Part shown: positions 28,680-37,127 of the stretch, one piece after another
How the letters are laid out: the number at the start of each line of letters is the position of its first letter
Numbering within the stretch: position 1 is the first letter of the stretch
DNA from: Halobellus sp. Atlit-31R
Lineage (GTDB): Archaea; Halobacteriota; Halobacteria; Halobacteriales; Haloferacaceae
Length of the DNA stretch: 64,000 nucleotides
Reading direction: 5' to 3'
Assembly (NCBI GenBank): GCA_003665935.1
Contig: QPLR01000002.1
Location: forward strand, 699,043-763,042
Translations under genes and position numbers: made by a program
The notes under the pieces: model-generated
Databases searched by the model: none
What the model saw: only the letters and a program-made list of their open reading frames with translations
Told to the model about the DNA's origin: nothing

Positions 28680-29117
28680 CTCGGCGCGTCGAGTCGGCGG
28701 CGACATCCCCGCGCTCCGACGGGACGGTTCCGGGGTCGCTCGGTAACGACTACGTGTGAGTATCAGTTCTGATAAATGGTCTTCGAAGTCACAGCGCGGC
28801 TCCGAGACGGCGACAATCGGCTACGTATCATCGAACGGATCCCGGAACTGGGTGAACGAATTCGACCCTATTTATAAAAGCAGACGACAGATCTGTGGCG
28901 GTCGCCTCACTCCACTCTACATCGGTAGGTGGATATAAGTATCAGGAACGAAAACTACACAGTGCCGGGGTGCCTCTGACAACCGGCAAACGGTGGTTTG
29001 TCCGTCCCCGATACGTGCGATCGCAGTTTGTACGATCGACTCTCCCGGCGGACGAACCGACGGTCGCGGTCCGCGCCGGCCTTGCCCGGACCGGCGCGTC
29101 GTATCCGTACTGTTGTG
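28680..29117. other. 438-bp intergenic region, AT-richer, with orphan promoter-like boxes
   Basis: No gene is confidently seen. The block is visibly less GC-rich than its surroundings. It holds a tatttataaaag box at 28869-28880 (TATA-like on both strands) and atataagta around 28933-28941. The next genes run leftward and end at 29118, so a plus-strand transcript from here would be noncoding or antisense. A 33-codon ORF at 28776-28877 (MVFEVTARLRDGDN) has protein-like composition but no other support. Confidence 0.4.
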
Positions 29118-29792
29118 CTACTCTACGAGCTCGCGGAGCGCACCGACGACGGCCGAGCGAAGCGTTCGGGCGTCCGGCGCGAGAGCCAGATGCGTCCGAC
29201 AGTCGCAGTCCGACGCGCCGAAGCCCTCGAGTGGCGCGGCTGCGGCTCCGTTTCGGTCCGACTGCGTCGCAGTTCCCCGGTCGCTGGACCCGGCCGGTGC
29301 CGTCGCTCCGTGGCCGCTGGCCCCATCCGACGCCGAACCTCCGTGGTCGCTGGCCCCATCCGACGCCGTCCTCGCTGCCGTCAGCGCCGCCGCGAGTCGA
29401 CACTCCACGTCCGCGTGCGGGGCGGCGACGACGGCGTCGAGCGACGTCTCCGGGTGGCTGCCGAGATAGTCGACGTGCCAGTGCGTGACGTCGTGGTCGC
29501 CGGCGGCGACGCGTCGGTGGCGGTCGACGCGGCCGAGGCCGTTCGAGCCGAACGCGCTGCCGACGTACGCGTACGCGCCCGCCGGAAACGTTGCCGCTCC
29601 GAGCGCGCCGACGGTGAACGTCGCGTCGGCGTCGAGTTCGAAGACGAGCGCGTACGTTCCCGGTGGGGCGTCGCCGATGCCGAGGCCGTCGGCACCCGCA
29701 GCGATGGCGTCCGGATCGAGGACGACAGCGGGGTCGTCTCGGGTGTCGTGAGCGTCCGCTCCGCTCGTCTGTTCGGCCCGTTCGCCGCACAT
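29118..29792 (-). CDS. DUF123 (GIY-YIG-like) domain protein
   Basis: A 224-residue protein with the DUF123 domain, a GIY-YIG-like fold found alone in archaea or fused to endonuclease III. The features are GTYALVFELD, the FPAGAYAYVGSAFG motif near residue 75, RVDRHRRV and HWHVDYLGSHPE, with a Cys in the DVECRLA segment and a C-terminal CDCRTHLALAPD. A low-complexity Ser/Asp/Gly/Ala insertion at residues ~140-185 interrupts the domain; it is built partly of an 11-residue repeat. It is 3 bp from the DCC gene upstream, which indicates an operon. The biochemical activity is not established. Confidence 0.75.
   Translation of the reverse strand: MCGERAEQTSGADAHDTRDDPAVVLDPDAIAAGADGLGIGDAPPGTYALVFELDADATFTVGALGAATFPAGAYAYVGSAFGSNGLGRVDRHRRVAAGDHDVTHWHVDYLGSHPETSLDAVVAAPHADVECRLAAALTAARTASDGASDHGGSASDGASGHGATAPAGSSDRGTATQSDRNGAAAAPLEGFGASDCDCRTHLALAPDARTLRSAVVGALRELVE
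29307..29368. repeat. 33-bp tandem duplication inside the DUF123 gene
   Basis: The segment beginning tccgtggccgctggccccat at 29307 is repeated with one substitution at 29340 (offset 33 bp, in frame). It adds 11 residues of Ser/Asp/Gly/His type to the low-complexity insertion of the protein. Confidence 0.7.
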
Positions 29793-29795
29793 CGG

Positions 29796-30224
29796 TCAGG
29801 CCAGCGCTTCCGGTTCCGCCTCGGCGGCCGCGACGAGACCGTCGAACAGCGCGTCGGCGTCGTCGCCGAGCGGGTAGATCTCGTGGTAGTCGTCCGGGTC
29901 GCGACCGCGCCCGCTCGCCGCACCGACGACCTTCGCGATCCGGTCGTAGTTGTCGCGAACGAGCGAGCCGACGATGCCGGGCGTCCCGGCGCGGTCGGCC
30001 AGTTCCTGGGCCGCGGACCGACCCGCGTAGACGCGGTGGCGGCGGCGGTCGACCAGGAACATCGCGAACGGCTCCTCCCCGAACTGGGCGTCGAGAAACG
30101 CCTGCGCGGCGTCGTCGTACCACGAGATCGCGCCGACGTCGTCGAGGCGCTGGAGGGTCCGCGCGGCGATCGAGCAGTACGGACACTCCCCGTCGTAGAT
30201 GAGGACCGCGTCGTAATCGCGCAT
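29796..30224 (-). CDS. DCC family thiol-disulfide oxidoreductase (DUF393)
   Basis: A 142-residue protein of the DCC/DUF393 family, named for the N-terminal D-x-x-C-x-x-C pattern, here LIYDGECPYCS at residues 8-18. The fold is thioredoxin-like. The C-terminal part (AMFLVDRRRHRVYAGRSAAQEL) follows the family. It is in the same operon as the DUF123 gene. No transmembrane segment is present. Function beyond a presumed thiol-redox role is unknown. Confidence 0.83.
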   Translation of the reverse strand: MRDYDAVLIYDGECPYCSIAARTLQRLDDVGAISWYDDAAQAFLDAQFGEEPFAMFLVDRRRHRVYAGRSAAQELADRAGTPGIVGSLVRDNYDRIAKVVGAASGRGRDPDDYHEIYPLGDDADALFDGLVAAAEAEPEALA

Positions 30225-30339
30225 ACCCCGCGTTGGAACCGGACGGGCAAAACCGTGCTGGGCGATCCGCTCGTCCGGTCGCGAACCACCGCACCGACCG
30301 TAACGGTCAGGTCGCTGTCGGCCGGAGAGTGACGTAGTC

Positions 30340-32670
30340 GTGGAGGACCTCGTCGCTCAGTTGAAAACGCGGCCGTACTACGACGGTCAAATACGGGATC
30401 ACCGTCGCGTCTCGGGGCGCGACGCGGAGTTCGCGGACGTCGATCTCGAATCGCGGCTTGCGAGCGCGCTGGCGGATCGCGGCATCGACCGACTCTATCG
30501 GCACCAGGCGGCCGCTATCGACGCCGTTCGCGACGGCGAGAACGTCGTGCTCGCGACGCCGACGGCGAGCGGCAAGAGCCTCGCCTACACCGTGCCGGCG
30601 TTCGAGCGCGCGATGGATCACGGCGGCCGGACGCTGTATCTCGGCCCGCAGAACGCGCTCGTCGCCGATCAGCGCGAGACGCTCTCGGATCTGGCGCACG
30701 GGCTCGGCTTCGGCAGCCGCGTCTCCGTCGACCAGTACACCGGGCGGCTGTCGCAGTCCGAGAAGCGCGACGTGCGCGACCGCCGCCCGACGGTCCTCCT
30801 CTCGAACCCGGATATGTTGCACTACGCGCTGTTGCCGCACGCACACCGGCTCTGGGAGTGGTTCTTCGGCTCGCTGGAGACCGTCGTGATCGACGAGGTC
30901 CACGGCTACCGCGGCGTCTTCGGTAGCCACGTCGCGCTGACGCTCCGACGACTCCACCGGATCTGCGAGCGGTTCGGGAGCGATCCGCAGTACGTCTGCT
31001 GCTCGGCGACGATCGGCAATCCGATCGAGCACGCCGCGCGGGTGACCGGCCGAGAGGCGTCGACGTTCCGTCTCGTCGACGCGGACACGAGCGCGACGGG
31101 CGCGAAGCACTGGCTCCTGTGGAACCCGCCGGAGTACCGCGACGACGGGGGAGACGCCGGCGGCAGCGGTCGGCGGCGATCGAGCCACGTCGAGACGAAG
31201 AACCTCTTCGTCGATCTCGTCGCCCGCGGTTACCAGACGCTCGCGTTCACGCGCGCTCGGCAGGCGGCCGAGCGATACGCGACCGAGAGCGCCTCGGACC
31301 TCAGAGAGCGCGGCAAGCACGACGAGGCTGCGTCGGTGACGGCGTACCAGGCCGCGCTGAAGCACGACCGCCGACGCGAGATCGAGGCGGGCCTCCACGA
31401 CGGGAGCGTCCGGGGCGTCTGGTCGACCAACGCCTTGGAACTCGGCGTCGACGTCGGCGAACTCGACGCCGTGCTCATCGACGGCTACCCAGGCACGCGG
31501 ATGTCGGCGTTCCAGCAGGCCGGGCGGGCGGGTCGCGGCGACGACGACGCCCTCGTCGTGTTGGTCGGCGGCGAAGACCAACTGGACCAGTACCTGCTTC
31601 GACACCCCGAGGACTTCTGGGACGGCGACCCCGAGCGGGCCGTCTGCGACCCCGGAAACCCGGAGCTCCTGCCCGACCACGTCGCCTCCGCGGCCGCGGA
31701 GAACTGGCTGAAAGTGGGCGACGAGGCGCACTTCGGGGCGTCGTTCCCGGACGTCGTCGCCGAACTGGTCGAGGAGGGCCGCCTCGACCGACGCGATACG
31801 GAGCGCGGCGTGCGCTGGCTGCACGACGCCGACGGCAGTCCGCAGCACGAGATGAGCCTGCGGACGATCGCCTCCCGCGAGATCGACCTCCTCGACTCGC
31901 GCTCGAACGAGGTGCTGTCGTCGCTGTCGTTCGCAGACGCCCTGCGGGACGCTCACGAGGGGGCGATCTACCACCACCAGGGGACGACCTACGAGGTCAC
32001 CGACCTGGATCTGGACCGCGACACGGCGACGCTGCAGCCCACCTGGGCGGACTACTACACCCGCGTCCTGCACGACAAGACGATCACCGTCGAGGAGGAC
32101 TACCGCGGGAAGTCGCTGTCGGCCCGCCCGGACACGGAGGTCCGGTTCGCCGAGGTGACGATGCGCAAGCAGATCACCGGCTTCGAGCGGCGCGATCCGC
32201 GGCGCGGCGAGGCGATCGGTCGGGAGGCGCTTGACCTCCCGGAGACGACGCTGCGGACGAAGGCGCTCTACTTCACCGTGCCCCGCGACGTCGAGATGGA
32301 GATGCGGGAGATGGGCGGCGAGTACGGCTTCAACGGCGGCATCCACGCCGCCGAACACGGGATGATCTCGCTTTTCCCGCTGTCGTTTCTGTGCGACCGC
32401 GGCGACATCGGCGGCCTCTCGACCCCACACCACCCGCACACGGGGCAGTCGACGATCTTCGTCTACGACGGCTACCCGGGCGGCGTCGGCCTGACCGAGA
32501 GCGGCTACGACGACGTCGAGACGCTGCTGTCGCGCACGCGGAAGATGATCGACGACTGCGACTGCGAGGACGGCTGTCCGGCCTGCGTCCAGTCGCCGCA
32601 CTGCGGCAACGCGAACGATCCGCTCTCGAAGGCCGAGGCGGTCCACCTGCTCGACGCGCTCAGTGTCTGA
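30340..32670 (+). CDS. DEAD/DEAH-box DNA helicase, MrfA/YprA-like, with DUF1998
   Basis: A 776-residue superfamily 2 helicase. Motif I is ATPTASGKS (residue ~71), motif II is DEVHGYRG, motif III is CSATIGNP, and motif VI is QQAGRAGRGDDD. The C-terminal DUF1998-like domain ends with a Cys cluster (CDCEDGCPACVQSPHCG) that likely binds metal. The layout matches Bacillus MrfA, which acts in mitomycin repair, and archaeal homologues of unknown role. The GTG at 30340 is taken as start. The photolyase gene downstream is convergent, and the pair suggests a DNA-repair neighbourhood. Confidence 0.88.
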   Translation: MEDLVAQLKTRPYYDGQIRDHRRVSGRDAEFADVDLESRLASALADRGIDRLYRHQAAAIDAVRDGENVVLATPTASGKSLAYTVPAFERAMDHGGRTLYLGPQNALVADQRETLSDLAHGLGFGSRVSVDQYTGRLSQSEKRDVRDRRPTVLLSNPDMLHYALLPHAHRLWEWFFGSLETVVIDEVHGYRGVFGSHVALTLRRLHRICERFGSDPQYVCCSATIGNPIEHAARVTGREASTFRLVDADTSATGAKHWLLWNPPEYRDDGGDAGGSGRRRSSHVETKNLFVDLVARGYQTLAFTRARQAAERYATESASDLRERGKHDEAASVTAYQAALKHDRRREIEAGLHDGSVRGVWSTNALELGVDVGELDAVLIDGYPGTRMSAFQQAGRAGRGDDDALVVLVGGEDQLDQYLLRHPEDFWDGDPERAVCDPGNPELLPDHVASAAAENWLKVGDEAHFGASFPDVVAELVEEGRLDRRDTERGVRWLHDADGSPQHEMSLRTIASREIDLLDSRSNEVLSSLSFADALRDAHEGAIYHHQGTTYEVTDLDLDRDTATLQPTWADYYTRVLHDKTITVEEDYRGKSLSARPDTEVRFAEVTMRKQITGFERRDPRRGEAIGREALDLPETTLRTKALYFTVPRDVEMEMREMGGEYGFNGGIHAAEHGMISLFPLSFLCDRGDIGGLSTPHHPHTGQSTIFVYDGYPGGVGLTESGYDDVETLLSRTRKMIDDCDCEDGCPACVQSPHCGNANDPLSKAEAVHLLDALSV

Positions 32671-32725
32671 GTCCGCGTCGCCGTCGACCGGCGGGGGGTC
32701 GGCGGTCGCCGCGGAACGCACTGCC

Positions 32726-32809
32726 GACGATCACTCTAGATTTACTCCCGACGATCACTCTAGATTTACTCCCGACGATCACTCTAGACTTACTCCCGAC
32801 GATCACTCC
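32726..32809. repeat. 24-bp tandem repeat, 3.5 copies, covering the photolyase stop codon
   Basis: Copies at 32726-32749, 32750-32773 and 32774-32797 (one substitution, t to c), with a partial copy from 32798. On the minus strand each unit reads GAGTGATCGTCGGGAGTAAA followed by TCTA. The photolyase ends at the TGA (32803-32805) of the partial unit, so the array is a serial copy of the stop-codon region. The 24-bp length keeps the frame, and each unit brings a TGA in that frame. Confidence 0.9.
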
Positions 32810-34419
32810 GGGCGGAACTCGGACTCGCCGAAGGCGTCGAGATGCGTCTGGGTCGCGTCGTCGCGGGACGCCCCGGCGGCGGTCCCGTGCTTGCGAGCGA
32901 TCGCGCGCGCGGACGATCGCCCGCCCGACAGCGACGCCCGGTCGGCGACGTCGGGGTCGGCGAGCGCGTCGGCGGCGGCAGCGCGGACGGCCCCGAAGCG
33001 CTCCCGGAACTCCGCGCGCGCGGACTCGTAGTCGACGATCGGGCGCGGGTAGGTCTCGCCGATCACGACCCCGCAGTCCTCCTGGACGGCGAGCGGCGTG
33101 TGCTCCGGGCGGTCCAGATACTCGGTCGGCAGCGGTTCGAGCTCCGGAACCCAGCGCGTGATGAATTCGCCGTCGGGATCCTGATCCCGGACCTGTTTCC
33201 GCGGGTTGTACCGCCTGAGCGTCGGCCGTCCGACGAGGCCGCACTGGGACTGCCACTGCGTGTAGTTTATCGACGCCACCGAGTCCAGCAGGTGGTGGTG
33301 GTACCAGTCAGCGCCGATCTGCCAGGGCTGCTGGAGGACGTGGTAGTAAAACGAGACGCAGAGCGCGCGCATCCGGAAGTTCAGCCAGCCTGTCGCCGCC
33401 AGACAGCGCATCGACGCGTCGACCATCGGATAGCCCGTGCGGCCGCGCTTCCAGGCGTCGATCAGCTCCGGATCGTGCCGGTCCGCGTTGAACCCCGTGA
33501 GAACGGGGTTTGCGGCGGCGTCGAGCCATCCCGGCCAGTCTTCGAGCTTCTGTTCGTAGTGTTTGTTCCAGAACAGTCGCGAGACGAACATCTCCGCACC
33601 GCGCCCGTCGGGGGCGTGCTCGTCGACGTACTGGTAGACCTCCCGGACGGAGAGACAGCCGAACTTGAGATACGGCGAGAGCCCGCTGGTGCCGTCCCGG
33701 GCGTCGACCGGCGAGGAGATGTTGCCGGGATACTCCCGCGTCCGTTCGGCGAACGCTTCGAGTCGTGCCCGCGCCCGCTCGGTTCCGCCGGTCGGGACCT
33801 GTGACTTCTGGGGGACGACGTCGTAGGCGTCCGCGACGCTGTCGATCGTAACCTCGGTCTCGAAGGCGCGGTTGGTGACGGTCGCGGGATCCCACTCGTG
33901 CGGCTCGGCCTCGAACCACGCCTCGACGCGCGCCTGCCAGTCGCGGCGGGGACGGTCCGTGTGGCGGACGAGGCCGTCGCCGCTGACGAACGCGACGTCG
34001 TGCTCGTCCCGCGCGCGCCGGTCCCGCTCGTGGCCGTATCGCCCGGACGGACCGGCCGCGGCCACCACGTCCCAGCCGGCCTCGCGGAAGCGGCCCAGCA
34101 CGTCGATCGGGTCGCCGTGCGCGTACGTCAGGCCGCGGCCCGTTCGCCTCCGGTACTGGGCGTCGAGGTCGGCGAGGCAGTCGTGGAGAAAGCCGACGCG
34201 AGCGTCACACGCCAGCCCCTCGGAGCCGTAGAACGCCGGGTCGAACACGAAAAGCGGGAGGACGTGCTCGTCGGTCGCCGCGGCGGCGACGGCGGGCTGA
34301 TCCCGGACGCGTAAGTGATCGCGGTGCCAGATCACGGTCCCGGCCTCGTCCGCATCGAGCGTCGGTACCGCCGACGCGAGCGGCCGCGTCGGCAACGCCG
34401 CCGAATGAGACGCCGACAT
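32803..34419 (-). CDS. phr: Deoxyribodipyrimidine photolyase (cryptochrome/photolyase family)
   Basis: A 538-residue FAD-dependent photolyase that repairs cyclobutane pyrimidine dimers with light. The start ATG at 34417-34419 (MSASHSAALP) precedes the antenna domain (VIWHRDHLRVRDQPAV). The FAD/DNA domain has SPYLKFGCLSVREVYQ, WNKHYEQKLEDWPGW, GYPMVDASMRCLAATGW, NFRMRALCVSFYYH and NYTQWQSQCG. The C-terminal ~70 residues form an acidic, variable tail. The gene ends in the tandem repeat described above. It is convergent with the helicase and separated from the glycosyltransferase at 34511 by a 91-bp divergent promoter region. Confidence 0.93.
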   Translation of the reverse strand: MSASHSAALPTRPLASAVPTLDADEAGTVIWHRDHLRVRDQPAVAAAATDEHVLPLFVFDPAFYGSEGLACDARVGFLHDCLADLDAQYRRRTGRGLTYAHGDPIDVLGRFREAGWDVVAAAGPSGRYGHERDRRARDEHDVAFVSGDGLVRHTDRPRRDWQARVEAWFEAEPHEWDPATVTNRAFETEVTIDSVADAYDVVPQKSQVPTGGTERARARLEAFAERTREYPGNISSPVDARDGTSGLSPYLKFGCLSVREVYQYVDEHAPDGRGAEMFVSRLFWNKHYEQKLEDWPGWLDAAANPVLTGFNADRHDPELIDAWKRGRTGYPMVDASMRCLAATGWLNFRMRALCVSFYYHVLQQPWQIGADWYHHHLLDSVASINYTQWQSQCGLVGRPTLRRYNPRKQVRDQDPDGEFITRWVPELEPLPTEYLDRPEHTPLAVQEDCGVVIGETYPRPIVDYESARAEFRERFGAVRAAAADALADPDVADRASLSGGRSSARAIARKHGTAAGASRDDATQTHLDAFGESEFRPE

Positions 34420-34491
34420 AGGAGTCGTATTCGAAAGGGGCCTACGGCTACCACTGTCTTTCGGCCGTCCCGACCGTGGAACGACAGAACT

Positions 34492-34507
34492 TTTAGGCCA
34501 GCCTAAA
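34492..34507 (+). promoter_or_regulatory. DtxR/Idr-type iron-regulator operator before the RGP gene
   Basis: A perfect palindrome tttaggc-ca-gcctaaa (7-bp arms, 2-bp spacer) ends 3 bp before the ATG at 34511. It is the same as the palindrome at 35912-35927 except for the central spacer. The established haloarchaeal iron-dependent repressor (Idr/DtxR/SirR) motif is of the TTAGGNTNNCCTAA type, so iron control of this gene is inferred. Its position on the start would block initiation of a leaderless transcript. Confidence 0.75.
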
Positions 34508-34510
34508 GAG

Positions 34511-35692
34511 ATGGCGACAATGAAGCAGGATATCTGTGTCGTGGTGCCGACGATCCGCGAATACGACTGCATGCGAGCGTACTTCGAGAATGCACGCGAA
34601 CACGGCTTCGACCTCGACCGACTCTTCGTTCTTCTGGTGACGGAGGACTTCTGCGACGTCGACGCGATGGAGCAGATGCTCGACGACGAGGGCGTCGACG
34701 GCGCGGTGTACGACGGCTCGCGGCGCGAGGCGTGGTTCGACGAGCAGGGGCTGTCTGCGTACTCGCATCTGATCCCCGCGGCCTCGCACGCCCAGACCAG
34801 TTTCGGACTGCTCTACCTGTGGGCACACCCCCGGTTCGAGCGCGGCGTGTTCATCGACGACGACACGCTCCCGCACGCGGAGTGGGACTTCTTCGGCCGC
34901 CACATGGCGAACCTCGACCGGACAGACGAGGTCGAGTCCGTCCGCTCGGAGGAGCGCTGGGTGAACGTCCTCTATCAGAACGCCGAGGAGCACGGGCTCT
35001 ACCCGCGCGGCTACCCGTACTCCGCGATGGACGAGACCGTCGAGACCGACCGTCGGGAGCTGACCGACGTCGTCGCCTCGCAGGGGCTGTGGACGAACGT
35101 CCCCGACCTCGACGCCGTTCGGATCCTGATGGACGGCGACCTCCGGGGACAGGCGCAGACCCGAACGGAACACGAGGACTTCGCCGGCGACTTCGTCGCC
35201 GAGCCGGGACAGTACCTCACCGTCTGCTCGATGAATCTCGCGTTCGAGCGCGAGGTCGTGCCGGCGTTCTACCAGCTCCCGATGGACGACAACGAGTGGG
35301 ACGTCGGCCGCTTCGACGACATCTGGTCGGGCGTGTTCCTCAAGCGCGCCGCCGACCTCCTGGAGAAAGACGTCGTCAACGGCTATCCGCTCTGTGAGCA
35401 CAACAAAGCGCCACGGCCGACGTTCGACGACCTGAACAACGAGGTCCCCGGTCTGGAACTCAACGAACACGTCTGGGAGGTCGTCGACGCCGTCGCCGAC
35501 GACGCCGACTCCTGGACCGCCGCCGCGAACGCGATGGCACGCGCGCTGGCGGACGGCGACTTCTCGGAGTGGAACAACGGCGCGTTCCTGAACCACTGCG
35601 GCGAGTACTGGCTCGACTGGCTCGACTGTCTCGGCGAACTCTCGGGGTCGAACACCGAGCCGTCGCGCGACGCTGCCGTCGCCGACGACTGA
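34511..35692 (+). CDS. RGP-like glycosyltransferase (reversibly glycosylated polypeptide family)
   Basis: A 393-residue protein resembling plant reversibly glycosylated polypeptides, often labelled alpha-1,4-glucan-protein synthase in haloarchaeal annotations. The features are a GT-A fold opening ICVVVPTIREYDCMRAY, the metal motif FIDDDTLPH (DDD near residue 117) and the acceptor segment FDDIWSGVFLKRAAD. There is no signal peptide. The ATG at 34511 lies next to the iron operator; an ATG at 34520 is also possible and would place the palindrome at the normal TATA position. Real biochemistry in archaea is unknown. The operator makes it the second member of a local iron regulon. Confidence 0.78.
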   Translation: MATMKQDICVVVPTIREYDCMRAYFENAREHGFDLDRLFVLLVTEDFCDVDAMEQMLDDEGVDGAVYDGSRREAWFDEQGLSAYSHLIPAASHAQTSFGLLYLWAHPRFERGVFIDDDTLPHAEWDFFGRHMANLDRTDEVESVRSEERWVNVLYQNAEEHGLYPRGYPYSAMDETVETDRRELTDVVASQGLWTNVPDLDAVRILMDGDLRGQAQTRTEHEDFAGDFVAEPGQYLTVCSMNLAFEREVVPAFYQLPMDDNEWDVGRFDDIWSGVFLKRAADLLEKDVVNGYPLCEHNKAPRPTFDDLNNEVPGLELNEHVWEVVDAVADDADSWTAAANAMARALADGDFSEWNNGAFLNHCGEYWLDWLDCLGELSGSNTEPSRDAAVADD

Positions 35693-35902
35693 GTCGGGGC
35701 GGGCAGCCACCGCCGACCGACTCGCACCGAGCGAGTACCAACAGGTAGGCAGGGCCGAGCGACGTCGACTGTTCTGCCGCAGATCCACCGCGGACCGCTA
35801 TCGCCGTTCGCGCTCTCCTGTCCGAAAGCGGGCCTGAAACCGCCGTTTCCGGTCGACCGCTCCTCGTCACGATTGGTCGGATCGCGTACCTGAACCGGAA
35901 GG

Positions 35903-35910
35903 CATATATG
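35903..35910 (+). promoter_or_regulatory. TATA box of the iron ABC operon
   Basis: The octamer catatatg lies 24-31 nt before the ATG at 35934, immediately next to the palindromic operator. Repressor bound there would cover the transcription start. Confidence 0.6.
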
Positions 35911-35911
35911 T

Positions 35912-35927
35912 TTTAGGCAGGCCTAAA
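35912..35927 (+). promoter_or_regulatory. DtxR/Idr-type iron-regulator operator of the Fe(III) ABC operon
   Basis: A perfect palindrome tttaggc-ag-gcctaaa between the TATA box and the ATG at 35934. It matches the haloarchaeal iron-dependent repressor motif class, and it precedes an Fe(III) uptake operon, which supports the reading independently. Confidence 0.85.
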
Positions 35928-35933
35928 TCAGGT

Positions 35934-37109
35934 ATGGACGGATCAAACGATGCGGCGCGCAGCGGAACGCGACGTCGCTTCCTCCGCGCGGCAGCCGCGG
36001 CGGGCGTAGTCGGGATCGCCGGCTGCAACACGCCGGGGAGCGAGACGACCGAGACCGAGACAGAATCCGGGGATGGCGGTGAGGAGACGCCCGAGCAGAT
36101 CGGGTCGGGGCGCTCGCCGTTCGGCGACCGCGACCTCTCGGCCGGCGTTTCGATGGCCGAAATGCCCGACCTCGAAGGCGAACTGACGCTGTACTCCGGT
36201 CGCGGCGAAGCGCTCGTCGGCGAGCTGATCAGTTTCATCGAAGACCAGTACCCGGACTTCACGGTGCGGCCGCTGTACAACTCTGCGGCGGAACTGGTCA
36301 ACCAGATCGCCACGGAGGGGCAGAACAGCCCCGCCGACGTCTTCTACTCGGTCAACGCCGGGGCGCTCGGCGCGCTCGCGGACCGCGATCGGACCCAGGC
36401 GCTCCCACAGGAGGTCTTGGAGTTCGTCCCGTCGAGCTTCCACGATCCCGACGGCTCGTGGATCGGCACCTCCGGCCGTGCGCGCTCGGTCCCGTACAAT
36501 ACGAACACGCTCTCGGCGTCGGACGTCCCGACGAGTATCATGGCCTTCCCCGAGACGTCGGCGTTCCAAGACCAGCTCGGATGGGCGCCGACCTACTCCT
36601 CGTTCCAGGCGTTCGTGACGGCGATGCGTATCCTCGAAGGCGAGGAGGCGACGCGGGAGTGGCTCACCGGAATGCAGGAGCTCGGCGTGAGCCAGTACGC
36701 CGACGAGTTCCAGATCGCGCGCGCGGTCGCCGACGGCGAGATCGCCGCCGGACTGACGAACCACTACTACATCCAGCGCGTGATCGCCCGCCGCGGCACC
36801 GGCACGCCGCTGGGGACCGCCTTCACCCAGAACGACGCGGGCGCGGTGTTCAACGTCGCTGGCGCGGCCGTCCTCGACACGGCGGAGGATGCCACGCTCG
36901 CCTCGAACTTCGTCAGACACCTCCTCTCGGCGGAGGCACAGGACTACTTCGCGCGAACGACCTTCGAGTACCCGCTCGTCCCCGAGATCGAGCCGATCGG
37001 GCGGCTGCCGTCGATCGACGAGTTGAACCCGCCGGAGGATATAGATCTCTCTCAGTTGTCGGATCTCGAAGGCACGATCGACCTCCTTCGGGACACCGGC
37101 GTCCTGTAA
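35934..37109 (+). CDS. Fe(III) ABC transporter, substrate-binding lipoprotein
   Basis: A 391-residue periplasmic-binding protein of the FbpA/AfuA type. The signal has the twin arginines RRRFLRAAA and the lipobox VGIAGC, so it is a Tat-exported lipoprotein with Cys at residue 31. The mature part opens with an acidic linker, then the binding fold with GELTLYSGRGEALVGELI, typical of ferric-iron binders. It is the first gene of an operon with the permease (19 bp) and the ATPase (overlap). The operator upstream is consistent with repression in iron-rich conditions. Confidence 0.9.
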   Translation: MDGSNDAARSGTRRRFLRAAAAAGVVGIAGCNTPGSETTETETESGDGGEETPEQIGSGRSPFGDRDLSAGVSMAEMPDLEGELTLYSGRGEALVGELISFIEDQYPDFTVRPLYNSAAELVNQIATEGQNSPADVFYSVNAGALGALADRDRTQALPQEVLEFVPSSFHDPDGSWIGTSGRARSVPYNTNTLSASDVPTSIMAFPETSAFQDQLGWAPTYSSFQAFVTAMRILEGEEATREWLTGMQELGVSQYADEFQIARAVADGEIAAGLTNHYYIQRVIARRGTGTPLGTAFTQNDAGAVFNVAGAAVLDTAEDATLASNFVRHLLSAEAQDYFARTTFEYPLVPEIEPIGRLPSIDELNPPEDIDLSQLSDLEGTIDLLRDTGVL

Positions 37110-37127
37110 GGAGCCGCGAGACCCACG

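Noticed and set aside
28776..28877. 33-codon ORF with protein-like composition
   Set aside because: It is too short, with no upstream promoter at the right distance and no recognisable family; kept only as a remark in the gap entry.
32726..32809. CRISPR-like or iteron array
   Set aside because: There are no spacers; units are head-to-tail copies of a stop-codon region and no replication gene is near.
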